The notes: generated by a model from the sequence alone, not told the origin. A stretch of 64,000 nucleotides of DNA from Vanilla planifolia (GCA_023846275.1 JAIUJO010000090.1:1-64000); one strand, 5' to 3'; counted from the first letter of the stretch, positions 26,482-38,694 are shown. Translations and numbers: made by a program.

Positions 26482-27151
26482 TGTGACAAAATGTTCAAGA
26501 GGGTAAGGATGAATTATACATTTATGAAATTTTTTGAATTTCAAAATGTTTTGAATTAAAGAAAACTTTTTATACTTAAAAGTGAAAATTTATTTTTAAG
26601 AAGTTTGTTAATGAAATAAAATTACTCAATAATAAAACAAATACACCAAGATGTTTTAAGTGGTTTGGCCAAACGTTGTGCTTACATTTAGACCCAATCA
26701 TTGATCAATCTTCTACTAACCAATCCTTTTTGTCAAGGTCAGTTAAGGAAAACCAATTATAAACTAATGATCCAATAAGGTAGAAATCCACAAAAATTAG
26801 CAACACAAAAAATAAAAAACTTTAAAAAAATATTTGTGCATGAAATTCTTACTCTTTTAAATCTTTCAAACAAGTGTGGTGCAAACTAATTAATTATATT
26901 GATGTTATAAAGATAATGTTGAAAGATTGTAGAAGAGAGTAGAAAAAATATTAATTGAATAAACTCATAGCTTCTTCAGCATGCTAAAATTTGATACTCT
27001 CAATTTTGGACTTCTCTTGAACACTTATGAAATACACCATAATATTTAACTACTACAATATATCTTGACATTTAATTAAAACAACAGTAAGCTCAACATG
27101 ACATTAGTAGTATTTAGCTAGGTTTCGATCATTACATCAAAGGACACAATA
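26482..27151 (-). repeat. 3' LTR of copia copy 2
   Basis: About 670 bp beginning tgtga on the + strand, as does the other LTR at 30626. Shared blocks include accaattataaactaatg (about 26752 versus about 30880), ctcaataataaaacaaatac (about 26624 versus about 30772) and gcatgctaaaatttgat (about 26979 versus about 31091). Homology with the 5' LTR holds to about 27030 here. The last 120 bp, up to the acatcaaaggacacaataat boundary, has no counterpart at the other LTR, which is truncated. The right edge was set by the adjoining ctcccaatt polypurine-tract complement and is uncertain by a few bases. A possible 5-bp target duplication (gtcat, 26477-26481) cannot be confirmed because the other outer end is lost. 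Confidence 0.82.
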
Positions 27152-27165
27152 ATCTCCCAATTAAA
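27152..27165 (-). other. Polypurine tract of copia copy 2
   Basis: The minus strand reads aattgggagatt immediately before the 3' LTR. Sireviruses typically carry a GGGGGAGATT-like tract in this place, which primes plus-strand DNA synthesis. Some purines have been lost. Confidence 0.65.
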
Positions 27166-27311
27166 GTTTATAAAACTAATACTAAAATTGAACATATAAT
27201 AATAAAGATAATGTAATATCAATGAATAAACCTTGTTATATAATATTTAATATTTTAGCTCACTCTGTTTCATAGCCTCTACTCTTCCTAATTTTTAGCT
27301 TACACTCTCAT
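27166..27311 (-). other. Non-coding spacer between RNase H and the polypurine tract
   Basis: AT-rich element DNA between the end of the pol remnant and the polypurine tract. It has no counterpart in copy 1, which begins exactly to the right of this point. No motif was recognised. Confidence 0.5.
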
Positions 27312-27319
27312 TGAATTCT

Positions 27320-28680
27320 CATACTAAGTTTTCTCCTTTTTGTAATCATTCAAAGGTGTTAACTAAGTCTAAGATTAATCAAAGTATATGAAAGAATTAG
27401 GTAGATAATGGCTTGGAAAAAATATCATCTAATTAAGTAAAATATGAGATAAATGATAATTAAATCTCTTTCTTCTACACAGGTTTCTCTAAAAAGTGAT
27501 ACATTAACTTTATGTATTTTATTTTTGAGTATAGAATAAGATCTTTAGATAAACAAATTATACTTAAAGTATCATAAACGATTAGAATTTGTATAAATTC
27601 TATGGTATAATAAAAAGTTATTATTTAATCTATAGAACTCGACCAATACAACTACTTACAGTAATGTACCTGAACTTTATTATTGATAGTGGAACAAACT
27701 TTTGTTTTCTGTTAGCCTAAGAAATAAGAGAATAATTAATCAATTATACATTCTAGAGGTAATCGTTGTATCAATCTTAATAACAATATAATAAGCATCT
27801 ATGTAGGCTATTAAATCTAGACTCACATCTAGAGTACCATAATTCTATAATCTTTGTGTCTAAAAGAAATTTAAATATATGCTTGATTACTAATAGCTGT
27901 GATTCCTTAGGATTAGCCTAATATCTCACACACAAATCTATACTAAATATAATATCAGGTCTACTTATAATAAGATACCATAAAGATCTAATCATTCATT
28001 TAAATTATTTTGTTTCAATCAATTTTTTTGCATCATCTTTATCTATAATAGTGCTTATACTAAAGGTAGTCTTCCTTTGCTTCTTATTCTCATAACTAAA
28101 TTTCCTTAGTAACTCCATCAAATACATGGTTTAATAAATAAAAATTTCTTCACTTATTTGCTTGACTTAAAGTCTTAGAAATAACACTTATTTCAAATTC
28201 ATTTTTTTATAAAATTAGCAATCCTTATACACATCTCTTTATTAGAAGCCTTATATTATTCATATAAACTAGATATTTCAATTAACATTTAACTAAATTT
28301 TGAATAAATAAAATATTATCTACCTTACCTCCTTGAAAATTATTTGACATCAGAGAAATGCACAATCTTTTATACCAAGTGCTTGGAGCATGCTTTAAAC
28401 TATAAAGTTCCTTCTTGAGTTTGTATGCATGATTTATCTTATCATGTATTTCAAATCTTAAGGATTATTGAATATATAATTTTTTATTTATATATTTATT
28501 TCAAAATACACTTTTAACATCTATTTGCTATCATTCAAATCCTTTATGATAGGACAAGCAGCTAAAATCTTACTTGCCTAAAGTCTAGCTATAAGAGAAA
28601 ATGACTCGTTCACGTCTACTCCTTTAACTTAACAATTAACTTTGGCTACTAATCTAGCTTTTTAAGATAAGGCTTTATAA
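27320..28680 (-). pseudogene. copia reverse transcriptase-RNase H pseudogene (copy 2)
   Basis: Colinear with 2360-3700. Minus-strand landmarks are ARLVAK and GVDVNESFS (about 28665-28605); SRPDIIFSIDLCVRY then ANPKESQLLVIKHIFKFL (about 27963-27863); and SIICLSKDLI, SKIKYIKLMYHF (about 27560-27495) from RNase H. Here the SRPDI aspartate is kept, where copy 1 has Asn. Stops occur in every frame and the YVDD catalytic box cannot be found near 28300-28270. RT and RNase H would have carried out reverse transcription in the parental element. Confidence 0.9.
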
Positions 28681-28759
28681 AGTGAAAAAACCTTTTAAGC
28701 CATAAAGTAGAACTATTATCATGTGATATAAAGCAATTTAGACCACTATCTTAACCATG

Positions 28760-28935
28760 TGCAATAATAAAACATATGTATTATATTTTCTACATCTATT
28801 AAAAAGTGAAACATTTTCTTTAATAATACTAAATTATTTTTTAATAAATAAAATATTAAAATTTGTATCAAAAAATTGACTAATTCTTAGAAGATTATAC
28901 CTTAGATCTTGTACAAAGAGGATCTTTCTTATAGA
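28760..28935 (-). pseudogene. Stub before integrase; integrase core deleted (copy 2)
   Basis: The minus strand reads a decayed form of the LLGISQLF segment and then ENVSLF and ENIIHMF-type residues, the same stub as copy 1, and reaches ARLVAK within about 100 bp. The HHCC and DDE parts of integrase are absent. Relative to copy 1 there is an extra AT-rich stretch of about 30 bp near 28830-28865. The shared gap implies that the deletion predates the divergence of the two copies. Confidence 0.72.
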
Positions 28936-28939
28936 AGTG

Positions 28940-29095
28940 TGTTAGTTGCCTATAATTCCAATTCCATTCACTTTATTCTTGGAGTTGTTACCAAGAGCAA
29001 CTTCACCATCACCATAAGACTTCAAGTGTATGAATAAAGATGGATCTCTAGTTATGTGTTTAGAGTATCCACTATATAGGTACCATATCCCTTTC
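28940..29095 (-). pseudogene. copia protease pseudogene (copy 2)
   Basis: The minus strand reads WYLYSGYSKHITRDPSLFIH, then LKSYGDGEVALGN and later NGIGIIGN in one frame. The family motif WYLDSG has become WYLYSG, so the catalytic aspartate is lost by a single-base change, while the serine and glycine remain. Copy 1 has the complementary pattern (Asp kept, Ser lost), so the two copies decayed independently. The position between gag and the integrase stub is as expected. Confidence 0.88.
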
Positions 29096-29389
29096 TCAAT
29101 CCCTGAAGGAAGGCATGCTTACAAAACAAATTAGACATTTATTTGTAAGACCCAAGCTTTTTTGGAAACACATGTCTTAACTTGATCCATAATTGAACTA
29201 TTCTTGTAATCCATACAAATATAGAAGATTTACAATCAATAATGTCTCTAAATTTGTAATTGAATGATACTTGTCCAACTCTTATGTAATAATTAAAAAC
29301 TACATTTGTAGCAAAAGAATATTTAACAATTCTAGTATAACCAATCTTATGAACAAGTCCTACAATGAGATTGTAAAATTTTTATATAG

Positions 29390-30538
29390 TTTTGATAATA
29401 ATCGAGGCTTTTCCATCTCTCTTAATCTTAATCTCATGCAAATAATTAGTATTTAACTCATTTAAATATTCACACAAGCTTAATTAATTTTCTTATTCTT
29501 CTTTTAATTTAAGATATTTAAAATCTAATTTTTTGTACTTTATGCAAGAATTAATATACTATTCTTCATAAAGAAGTACTAATTAAATCACCCCATGATA
29601 TCTTCATAGATTTCTTCTTCTTCTTCTATTTTTAAAACTTCTCAACTTTATCCTTCTAGTCAGGGTAATTGGCCTTGTATGCCCAGGTAACTTACATTCA
29701 TAATAAATTATTTTTATGAGAAACCATCTTTTCTTTTAATTTTACATTGTTTCCAAATCATTTACCTACATTTTATTTGATATATAAACTAGATAAAGTA
29801 TTTGAAATAAGAATTACTCACTTAAGATGGAGAACTTTTAGTCTATAAACGAATCAACTACAAAGGGTATTATTTCTTTCACTTTTTTCATTTCTTTTTA
29901 GCCACAATTTCTTCATCCCACTTAGCATGCTCAATCACTTGTTAATAGATCACCCAATAACTCATCTAATGATATTGAAAAAAATATTTTATGCTATTTT
30001 AAGAATTGTCACTAATGGAAAATATTATTGAGAAAGAACTCAAATAATCTTTCTTTCCTATTCACTAATAGAGAACTTCTTGCCAAGTTTAGATAAATTA
30101 TTAATAATACTTGTAAACCTTATAAACATAATCGCAATACTCTAATTTATATTTATGCAAAATAATTTATACCCGTAAATATTAACTTGAGAATCACCTT
30201 CCTAAGTAACTAAAAGGTTAGACCAAATCTTATGTGCCATTTTCAACTTCATGATTTGATTATATTCGAAAGTACCCAAACCATACAACAAAATATTCAT
30301 AGCCTAAGAATTTAGTTGACCTTTATGTTTCTTCATAAGAGTGAGTTCATCTAATGGTTTTTTTAACTTTTTCTCTACCAATAATCTTAGTTAAAACTCA
30401 AATATATTTTAAATAATATTCTAAAATTTGAAATCGAAAGAATCTAAAATAAATCCATATGATTTTTTTCCAATAACAATAAAACTCACCTTTGAATAAA
30501 GGTGGTTCATGTGGCAAAGCTTCCTTAAATAAGATCAT
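29390..30538 (-). pseudogene. copia gag pseudogene, near full length (copy 2)
   Basis: The start was chosen at the ATG complement at 30538-30536, 67 bases after the primer-binding site. It is followed in frame by ILFKEALPHEPPLFKGEF and YCYWKKIIW, matching the Sirevirus-type gag N-terminus. Further on, AMNILLYGLGTFEYNQIMKL and MAHKIWSNLLVT (about 30310-30210) match the conserved AMN-L-C-L...EIWD-L-VTHEG core, and FIRFTSIINNLSKLGKKFS follows (about 30140-30080). The zinc knuckle at 29705-29660 reads YYECKLPGHTRPIT: Gly-His is kept, but the first and last Cys are lost. Frameshifts and stops break it throughout. The glutamate-run (TTC)n lies near 29606-29620. The C-terminal end is approximate. 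Confidence 0.85.
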
Positions 30539-30604
30539 ATTGTCCTGAACACAAGGAAGAGCTATGAGGACCTTGTTTTAGAAATTTTTTTCTTTTGATA
30601 GAAT

Positions 30605-30620
30605 CCTTGCTCTAATATCA
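30605..30620 (-). other. Primer-binding site, initiator tRNA-Met type
   Basis: The minus strand reads tgatattagagcaagg, matching the usual copia site TGGTATCAGAGC (complement of the tRNA-iMet 3' end) with two changes in the core. It lies 5 bases inside the 5' LTR edge at 30626, the normal spacing, and fixes the element's orientation and LTR boundary. Confidence 0.85.
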
Positions 30621-30625
30621 CTTAA

Positions 30626-31145
30626 TGTGAATTGTGTAAGGCAAAACAAACAAGAGGGGAGGGGAGAATTATGTGTTTAACAAAATGTTTAAGTTTAAAA
30701 AAATTATTTAAAGAAAAACATTTATGCTTAAAAATAAATTTTTTAAAGACAAATGTCCATGAAATGAAATTTCTCAATAATAAAAGAAATACACTAAGAT
30801 TTTTTAGGTGGTCCTACATGCACTCTGAATCACAATTGGCGTCTATAACCACTCTTTTTTGCTAGGTCTGGTAAGGGTAAACCAGTTATAAACTAATGCT
30901 CCAATGAGATGCCAAAATCCATAAAAATTGGTGACATGAAAAAATTGAAAGCTTTATAAAAATTTCTACATACAAAATTTCTACTTCAAATCTTCTAAAC
31001 AAAATTGACACAAACTAACTAATGATATTGCATAAAGTTTTTAGAAAAAAGTAGAAGAAATAATAATTAAAAGAACCCCATCTTCCATAAGCATGCTAAA
31101 ATTTGATGTTCTTAGTTTTGGACATATCTTTAGCACTTATGAAAT
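30626..31145 (-). repeat. 5' LTR of copia copy 2, truncated
   Basis: About 520 bp related to 26482-27030, starting with tgtga next to the primer-binding site and ending at gcacttatgaaat. Beyond 31145 the sequence no longer matches the other LTR, so the outer roughly 120 bp, including the element's true 5' terminus, are deleted or replaced. By eye the two LTRs differ at many positions and by several indels. A long open frame across 30632-30865 is chance coding. Confidence 0.82.
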
Positions 31146-32225
31146 TTCTAATTGATTTAATAACAATTAATGTTGGTAAATGATTCCTATTTCTAGTGAA
31201 AATAAAAACATCCCAAGATGACTCTCCCAATGGCTAGAATAAGCTTTTTTGAAAGCTAGCCATTACAAAAGATTAATGAAAAAGATGAAATGCAATAGTG
31301 TTTGATTTTGAACTATCTGATTAGAATAACCATTGAAGGGTCTAGATCTAATTGCAACATGATATTATATGGATCATTAGTTCCAAAAGCTAGATGGATA
31401 ATGGTGATGATTAGGATAATATTCACAAAGGCAGAGGGGCTCTCTTAGTTATTTGATCAAGTCTTCTACATGAATAGCTACATGACAAAAAATGTTCACA
31501 AATGTAGGGAAAAATGTAATTTTTTATTGCAAACACACACAATCTATTGATACAAATGTGCATAAGTTTAGAATTAAAAAGTCTATCATTTATTTGGTCC
31601 TATATTTCAAAGCAATGTATGTCATTTATCCTTATATTACTTTTTCTTCATGTAATATACAGCCTATTGGGGTTTGGCTGCCCCCCATGATGCCATTGGG
31701 ATGTGATTATTTAAGGCACCTACACATATATTAAAATTGGTCTGATTTGACCTAAACCAATTACTTATAATTAACCAGTCTGACTTGATGTGTAAACCTA
31801 AGTTGAGTTCAGAAGTCATGCCCTCACCTGGTTAACTCAAGGCGTTATAGGATTTGTATGATGATTAATACTCGAGCTTAACCTGAGTCAGTTTTTGTAT
31901 AGGTCTTAATCTGTAGCTCCCAAACACCTAAAGCACAGCACTATGGGTCACTTAAGTTGAGACTTTGGGTAGAAGGGTTGGGTTCTTAGGTCAATTATAT
32001 TTTAATTATAATATTTTATAACTAAAAAAGACTTAATTTTAAAAACCTAACATAACCTAATGTACCACTAAGAAAACAAACCCAAATATGTAGAAATCAT
32101 GATAATTCTAAAAACAATTAAAGGTTTTACATGCTAACCATTATAGAAATATAATTCTTTATGATTAGACATTACATAAAAAGCATGGTCTTTAGCTCCA
32201 AAATCAACAAGTTAAGCCTTTAATC
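31146..32225. other. AT-rich unrecognised sequence between the truncated LTR and block C
   Basis: About 1.1 kb of moderately AT-rich, non-repetitive DNA, the only stretch in the window that belongs neither to the arrays nor clearly to the copia element. An 80-codon open frame at 31492-31734 has no recognisable domain, and I do not call it a gene. The part at 31730-31990 (tctgatttgacctaaacc, ttaacctgagtcag, taagttgagactttggg) has the look of plant transposon non-coding DNA, but I cannot name a family. It ends where CA-rich block C starts near 32226. It may be a second decayed element or the original genomic flank. Confidence 0.5.
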
Positions 32226-34921
32226 TTCAACATGTATGTACACACACACACACATGCACAAGCACAACGTGTACACAAGAGCACGTGCACACACACACAC
32301 ATATGCATATGCACGTTAGCACACACTCACATGCACACTCACACTCACACTCACACATAGGTATACACACACAAGCATATACACATGTAAGCATACACAC
32401 ACCCACAAACACATGCACACACACACACACACACATGCTCTGACACACATTGAAGCACACACACACATAGATATACACATGCACATGTAAGCACAAGTCC
32501 ACACATGTACAAAGATACCAAAAGACACTCACATATACATGCACATACAAAGAAACACATGCACATGCCCTTGCACACACACATGCAAAAACATGCACAC
32601 ATGTGCACACACCCATGCAAACACACACAAATGCACACTCATGCAGGCAAACACATAGACACATGTACACACACACTTACACATCTAAGCACACACGCAC
32701 GTTGACACACCCACACAAAGGCACACACATATGCCCATGCACACATGTAGGCAAACATACACACGTGCATGCACACATACATAAATGGACAAACACACAA
32801 GAACATACACATATGCACATATACACACATTCACACAAGTGTGCATACAAAAACACACACATGCCAATTAACACAAAGATATGCACACATACTAACGCAA
32901 GTAAACAAACATGCATCAACACTTGCATACAAGTACACACGTTGACGCACACACACTCATGTACATATAGACAAATACACATACATGCTCATGAACACAC
33001 ATGCACACCTGCATAGATATGCATACAAACACAAACCCAAGTGAAATAGCACATGCATATGCACGTGCATAGACATATGCACATATAGGCACACACACAA
33101 ATATACACACACATATACCTATATTTAAACATGCATATTCACATACATGCATACACCCACACACACAGACACAAAAGCACTGATAAGCATGCGCCTGCAT
33201 GCTCATACAACACACACACCCCATATGCATTAAATATGTATGTGCAAACACAAACACTTATACACATGAAGATATATAGACACACACACACACACCCATA
33301 TACACACATGTGCACTAGTGCACACACACAAACATGCAAACACACATGCATACACTCATGCACATACACACATAGAGACAAACACAAACACCCAAACACC
33401 CACATACATGAGCACACATAAACACCATAAACCCATGTGGAGGAGAGCACATGCACAGACATATGCAAACTTATATACACACACATAGGGATAAATACAT
33501 GCACACATGCACAAACCCACAAATACACTTCCACTCACACATACATAAACACATGCACACATGCACACAAACCTACACACAAGAGCACACACATGCACAC
33601 ATGTGCATGCACATAAATACACACACAAAGTGGTACAAAGATGCACAAACGCACATTTACACATGCACACACACTCCCACACACACATATATACACTCTC
33701 ATGAATATGCACACTCAGACATGCACATGCATATGCACACCACACACAAACACTCATGCACAAACATAAATGAATGCATGCACCCACACACACATAAGAA
33801 CACATAAAAACACACATACACACACACATGTGTGTGCACACACTTACACACACACACAACCACATGCATGCACATATTCATACTCACTCACACACACACA
33901 CACATTGATACATAGTCACACACACACATACACACCCTTACACAAAAATGCACATGCACACAAAATGCACCTACATTCATATACACACACATGCACAAAT
34001 ATACACATACTCAAACACAAACACATACACATGTATACAAACATGCATGCACGCATGAACACACATACACATATGCACATGCACACTCATATATACATAA
34101 GCACACTCACACATGCACATGCATGAATGCACACATACATATGTACAAGCATGCACACACACACACACGCAAACACACAAGTGCACACACACATGCATAA
34201 TCACACCCACAGACACACATGCACACGTAGATATGCACACATGCACTGATGCACACACAAACCCACACACATGCACACACACATACACGCACAAACATTC
34301 ACATATGCAAACACACACAAACATGCAAATAAGCACACACACACAACACAAATTCATGGTCACAAGTGCACATGCATGTACACATTCACATACACACACA
34401 CATACACACTTGTACACACACTTGCACACAAGCACACACACATACACACATGTGCACACCTATGTACACACATGTACATAATCATATGCACCCACACACA
34501 TGCACATAATCACATGAATACACACACATACACTTATATGTAGACACACACAAACATATAGACATAGACATGGACATTCACACACACACAATGCACATGC
34601 ACACATGTACTTGCATACAAGAGCACATACACAAAAACACGAATATAAAGAGATGCAAAAATATGCACACACACACAAATATGCAAGCAAGCATGCATGC
34701 ATGCATGCACACACACATGCTCACGCACACAAACATGTGCACACATATGTGCATAAACAAACATATAGTAAGCACACATACACACACACAAATGTAGACG
34801 CACACACACACCCACATGCACAAGCACAAACATGGTCACACGAATACATGTATAGACACAAAGGCACATGCACATAAACACACACATGCATATGTGGATG
34901 CACATGCATACACAAACACAT
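32226..34921 (-). repeat. CA-rich degenerate alternating repeat, block C
   Basis: Same class as blocks A and B. Interruptions include agcactgataagcatgcgc near 33178 and catgtggaggagagcac near 33434. It is bounded on the left by the AT-rich island and on the right by the second polarity switch. No gene, RNA or transposon was recognised; long frames are His/Thr-rich artefacts. I looked for reverse-complement landmarks of the TG modules and found none that I trust. Confidence 0.9.
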
Positions 34922-34938
34922 ATGTATTTGTATGTGTG
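34905..34938. other. Polarity switch: CA-rich to TG-rich on the + strand, centred on catatg
   Basis: The + strand changes from catacacaaacaca to tatgtatttgtatgtg within a few bases, with catatg at 34919-34924 at the centre. Reading outward from the centre, the two sides are complementary at 12 of the first 16 positions, and all mismatches are transitions. It is therefore an imperfect palindrome, although low complexity makes some of that expected. Confidence 0.8.
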
Positions 34939-37712
34939 CTTGTTTGTTTGTACATGTGTTTGTGTGCACATGTGAACATGCATGTGTGTGTGGAGTGGGG
35001 GGTGCATGTGTATGCATGTGTGCTCATGTGTATGTGTTGTTATGCATATGCATGAGTGTAAGTGTTTGAGTGTGTGTTTGTGTCCATGTGTGTGCATTAC
35101 GTGTATGCTCAAGAATATGAGTGTGTGTGTGCATGTGTTTGTGGTTTTATATGTGTATGGGCTAAATGTGTGTGTGTGTGTGAGCATGTGTATAGGTGGT
35201 CTATGTTGGTGTCTATGTGTATTTTCATGCATGCATGCATGTGTGAGTGATTGTAGACATGTAAATGTTTGTAAGTGAGTGCATTGGTGCATGTGCATGT
35301 GCTTGTTCTAGTGTGTGGGTGTGTGTGTGCTAGTGTATGCATACACATGTGTATATGTAGTGTGGGCACATGTGTGTGTTTAAATATGCATGTTTTTACA
35401 CATTTGTGTGTATGCATACATACATGTTTTTGTGTGTGCATGTCTACATATGTGAGTCTATGTGCATGTTTATCTAAGTATATGCATGTGTGTGCATCTC
35501 CATGTGTATGCATGTGTGCGCACTTGCATGCATGTGTGAATGTTTGTGTGTTTGTGTGTACATGCATGTGAATTTTTGTGTGTGCATGCATGCATGTGTT
35601 TTTTTGTGCATGTGTGTGTATTTACACTTGCATAAGTGTTCTTGAGTGTGTGCTTGTGTGCATGTGTGATGTGTGTGTGTAAGTGTGTGAAGGTAATGTT
35701 GGTGTGTGTGTGTGTGCATGCATTTATGTGCATTAGTGTGTGTGTGTGCATGCTTGCCTATGTATGTGTGTGCATCTATGTTGTTATGTGCATGAGTCTA
35801 TGTGTGCAAGTGTCTGGGTATGTGTGTGTATGTTTGTGTAAGTGTGTGTCGGCTTTTGTGTATGTGCTTGTACATGTGTGCATATGCATGTATATGTACA
35901 TATGCGTGATCATGCATGTATGTGTGAATGTGTGTGTTTGCTCGTGTATATGTGACTTTACTTTTGCACTTGTGTGCAAGCATGTTGCATGTGAATGTGT
36001 TTATGTTTGTCTTTGTGTGAATGTGTGCGAGCATATATGTATGTACACATGTGTGTGTGTATAAATGTGTATGTGTGTTTGTGTTTTCTGCATTTTTATG
36101 TGTGTGAATGTGCGTGTGTGCCTACGTGTGCATATGTGTCTATGCATGCACTTGTGTGTTGCATGCACTTGTTTGTGCATATGTTGTATTCATGCTAGTA
36201 TGTGTATGTGTGTGTGTGCATATTAATTTTTATAAATGTGTGTGGATGTGCATATATATGCATGTGTGTGCATGTATGTGTGTGTGTGTGCATGTCTTTT
36301 GTTGCATATGTATGTGCATGTCCATTGTGTGTGTGCATGTGTGCTTGCATATAAGCATGTGTTCTTTTGTGTGTGTGGGCATGCATGCATGTATGCATGT
36401 GTGTATGCATGTGTGTGTATCTACATGTGTGTGAGTGTATATGTGTGTGTTTGTGTGTGCATGTGTGAGTATATTTCTATATCTATGCATTCTTGTGTTC
36501 CTATGTCTTTGCTTACATGTGTGGATGTGCACTTATGCATGTGTGTGTGTATGTTTGTGTGGGTGTGTGTGCATGCATGTGTATGTGTGTGTGTGTGTCA
36601 GTATTTCTGCATATATGTGCATGTGCTGGTGTTCATGTGTGTGTTTTTGTGCTTCTATTTATTCTTATGTGTGTGTCTTTGAGTCTATATGTGTGCATGT
36701 AAATATGAGTGTGCATGTGCATGTATATGCATGTGGTTATGCATGTGTGTGCTTGCCTGTGTGCATGTGTACGTGTGTGTGAAAATGTGTGCTTGTGTGT
36801 ATGTGTGCACTTATGTTGTGCACCTATGTGCATATGTGTTCTTATGCATGTGCATGTATGGGTGCATGCATGTGCACATGTTGTGTGAGTGTACAAGCAA
36901 GCATGCATCTCTATGTGAGTTTGTATACTTGTGTGTATGGTTGTTATGCATGTGTGCTTATATGTGTTTGTGTAAGTGTGTGTGCAAGTGTGTGTGAGTG
37001 CATGTGTATGTGTGTGTGTGTAAGTGCAAGCTTGTGTGTATGGGTTTGCATGTGAGTATGTGTGCAGCTTATGTGTATTAGTGTGCATGTGTGTGTGTGT
37101 GTCAAAGTGTGTATCTAAGTATTTATGCATGTCTATGAGTGTGTGATTGTTTTCTTATGCATGCATACATGCATTTCCTAGTGTGCTTGTACGACTGTGT
37201 TTATTTGCTCTTTCATGCATGTGTGTATTTGTCTACATGTGTGCATGTGTGTGTGCAAGTGCATGTGTGATTATGTATGTACAAGAATGTGTGCAGATAA
37301 GCATGGGTGCTTATTTGTTTGTGTAATGTATATATGTATGTGCTTTATGTGCACATGTATATATGTGTATGTTCATTTGTGCTTTTGTGTGCGCATATGT
37401 GTGCTTGTATGTGAGTGTGCATGTGTGTGTATGCATGTGCATGTGTATGAAGGTATGTGTACGTGTTTGCATGTGCCTGTGTGTGGTGCTTGAGTGTGTG
37501 TGTAGATGTGTAGATGTGTATGTGTTCATGTGAATGTCTGCATGCATAAGTGTAGGGCTATATGTCGGTGTGTTTGTGTATGGAGGTGTGTGTGCATATG
37601 CTTATGTGTATGTTTATATGTGTGTGCATGTCTATTTGTACATGTGTGTACATGTTTGTGCATGATCTACATGTGTGTTTCTGTTAACACATGAGTTTGC
37701 ATGCATGCACGT

Positions 37713-37760
37713 GTGTGCATGCATGTGTGCCTAGTCGTGTGCATGCATGTGTGCCTAGTC
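37713..37760 (+). repeat. 24-bp tandem duplication
   Basis: The unit starting gtgtgcatgcatgtgtgcct and ending agtc occurs at 37713 and again at 37737, identical by eye. It contains a CTAG and sits next to a CG, both rare in the array. Confidence 0.92.
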
Positions 37761-38658
37761 GGAGTGTGTGCTGGTGTGTGTGTGTGTGTCGGAGTATATT
37801 TGTGCTTGTTTGTGAATGTGTGTCTATGTTGTTGTATCTATAAGTGTCTATAGATGTTGATGTGTATATACAACTATAGGTGTTCATGCATGTGTATATG
37901 TGCATGTGTGTGGGTTTGCATATGTGTGTTTGTGTGTGTGTGTGCATGTGTGTGAGTATGTGGGGGTGTGTGTTTATGAATATGTTTGTGCATGTAGGTG
38001 CGTGCCTACATAAGTAAGCATGTGTGCATGCATGTACACATGCACACAAGTATCTATATGTGTTTGTGCACGTGCATGTGTGTTCATTGTTGTGGATGTG
38101 TGAATGTGCACACAAGCACATGTGTGTGTATGTGTGTGCATGTGCATGTCTGTGTATGTGTGTTTCTTCATTGCTTCATGTGTTCCTATATGTACATGTG
38201 TGTTTGTGTGTGTGCATGTGTGTATGCATGCATACATGCATGTGTAGGCAAGTGTGTACATATACATTTATAAGCATGTGTGCTACTACATGCACATTTT
38301 TGTGTGCATGTGTGTGTGTGCTCGTACATGTGTATATTTGTGAGTGTGCGTGTGTATGTGCGTGTGGTGTATACATGTGTAACTTTGTGTTCTTTGGAGT
38401 GTGTGTTTGCTATTGGGAGTGTGTGGGTGTGTGTGTGTGTCCTATTATACATGTATTTGTGTGTGCACTTGTGTTATGTGGGTGTGTATGCATATACATG
38501 TCTGTGGTTGTGTGTGTCTATGCAAGTGTGTGCATATAGGTGCACACAAGTGTGCATGTGTTTGCATGTGCCTTTGTGTTTGTGCTTGTTTATGTGTGCA
38601 TGTATGAGCCTATGTGTGTGTGTGATTGTGTGTAATGCATGCATACATATACATATAC

Positions 38659-38694
<36 letters not shown>
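38659..38694 (+). repeat. Compound (TA)n(TG)n microsatellite
   Basis: A pure AT/TA run from 38659 passes without interruption at 38676 into a pure TG run to 38694. Such purity is rare in the otherwise degenerate array, so it is likely polymorphic and recent. Confidence 0.9.

Larger units (their letters stand above)
26482..31145 (-). mobile_element. Degraded but structurally near-complete Sirevirus-like Ty1/copia element, copy 2
   Basis: In minus orientation from right to left: partial 5' LTR (31145-30626), primer-binding site (30620-30605), gag from an ATG at 30538, protease, integrase stub, RT-RNase H, polypurine tract (27165-27152) and 3' LTR (27151-26482). The gag opening PHEPPLFKGEFYCYWK matches the Sirevirus-type RPPLF-G-NY-YWK start. 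The internal region is about 3.4 kb because integrase is missing, so it could not insert on its own even without the many stops. The two LTRs are clearly diverged, indicating an old insertion. CA-rich block B abuts its left LTR, and about 1.1 kb of unrelated AT-rich DNA follows its right LTR. Confidence 0.9.

Noticed and set aside
30632-30865. 77-codon plus-strand open frame in the 5' LTR of copy 2
   Set aside because: Antisense to the element and inside an LTR. The equivalent LTR at 26.48-27.1 kb has no such frame.
31492-31734. 80-codon open frame as a small gene
   Set aside because: No recognisable domain, no supporting context and next to a decayed LTR. An open frame of this length is possible by chance in AT-rich DNA.
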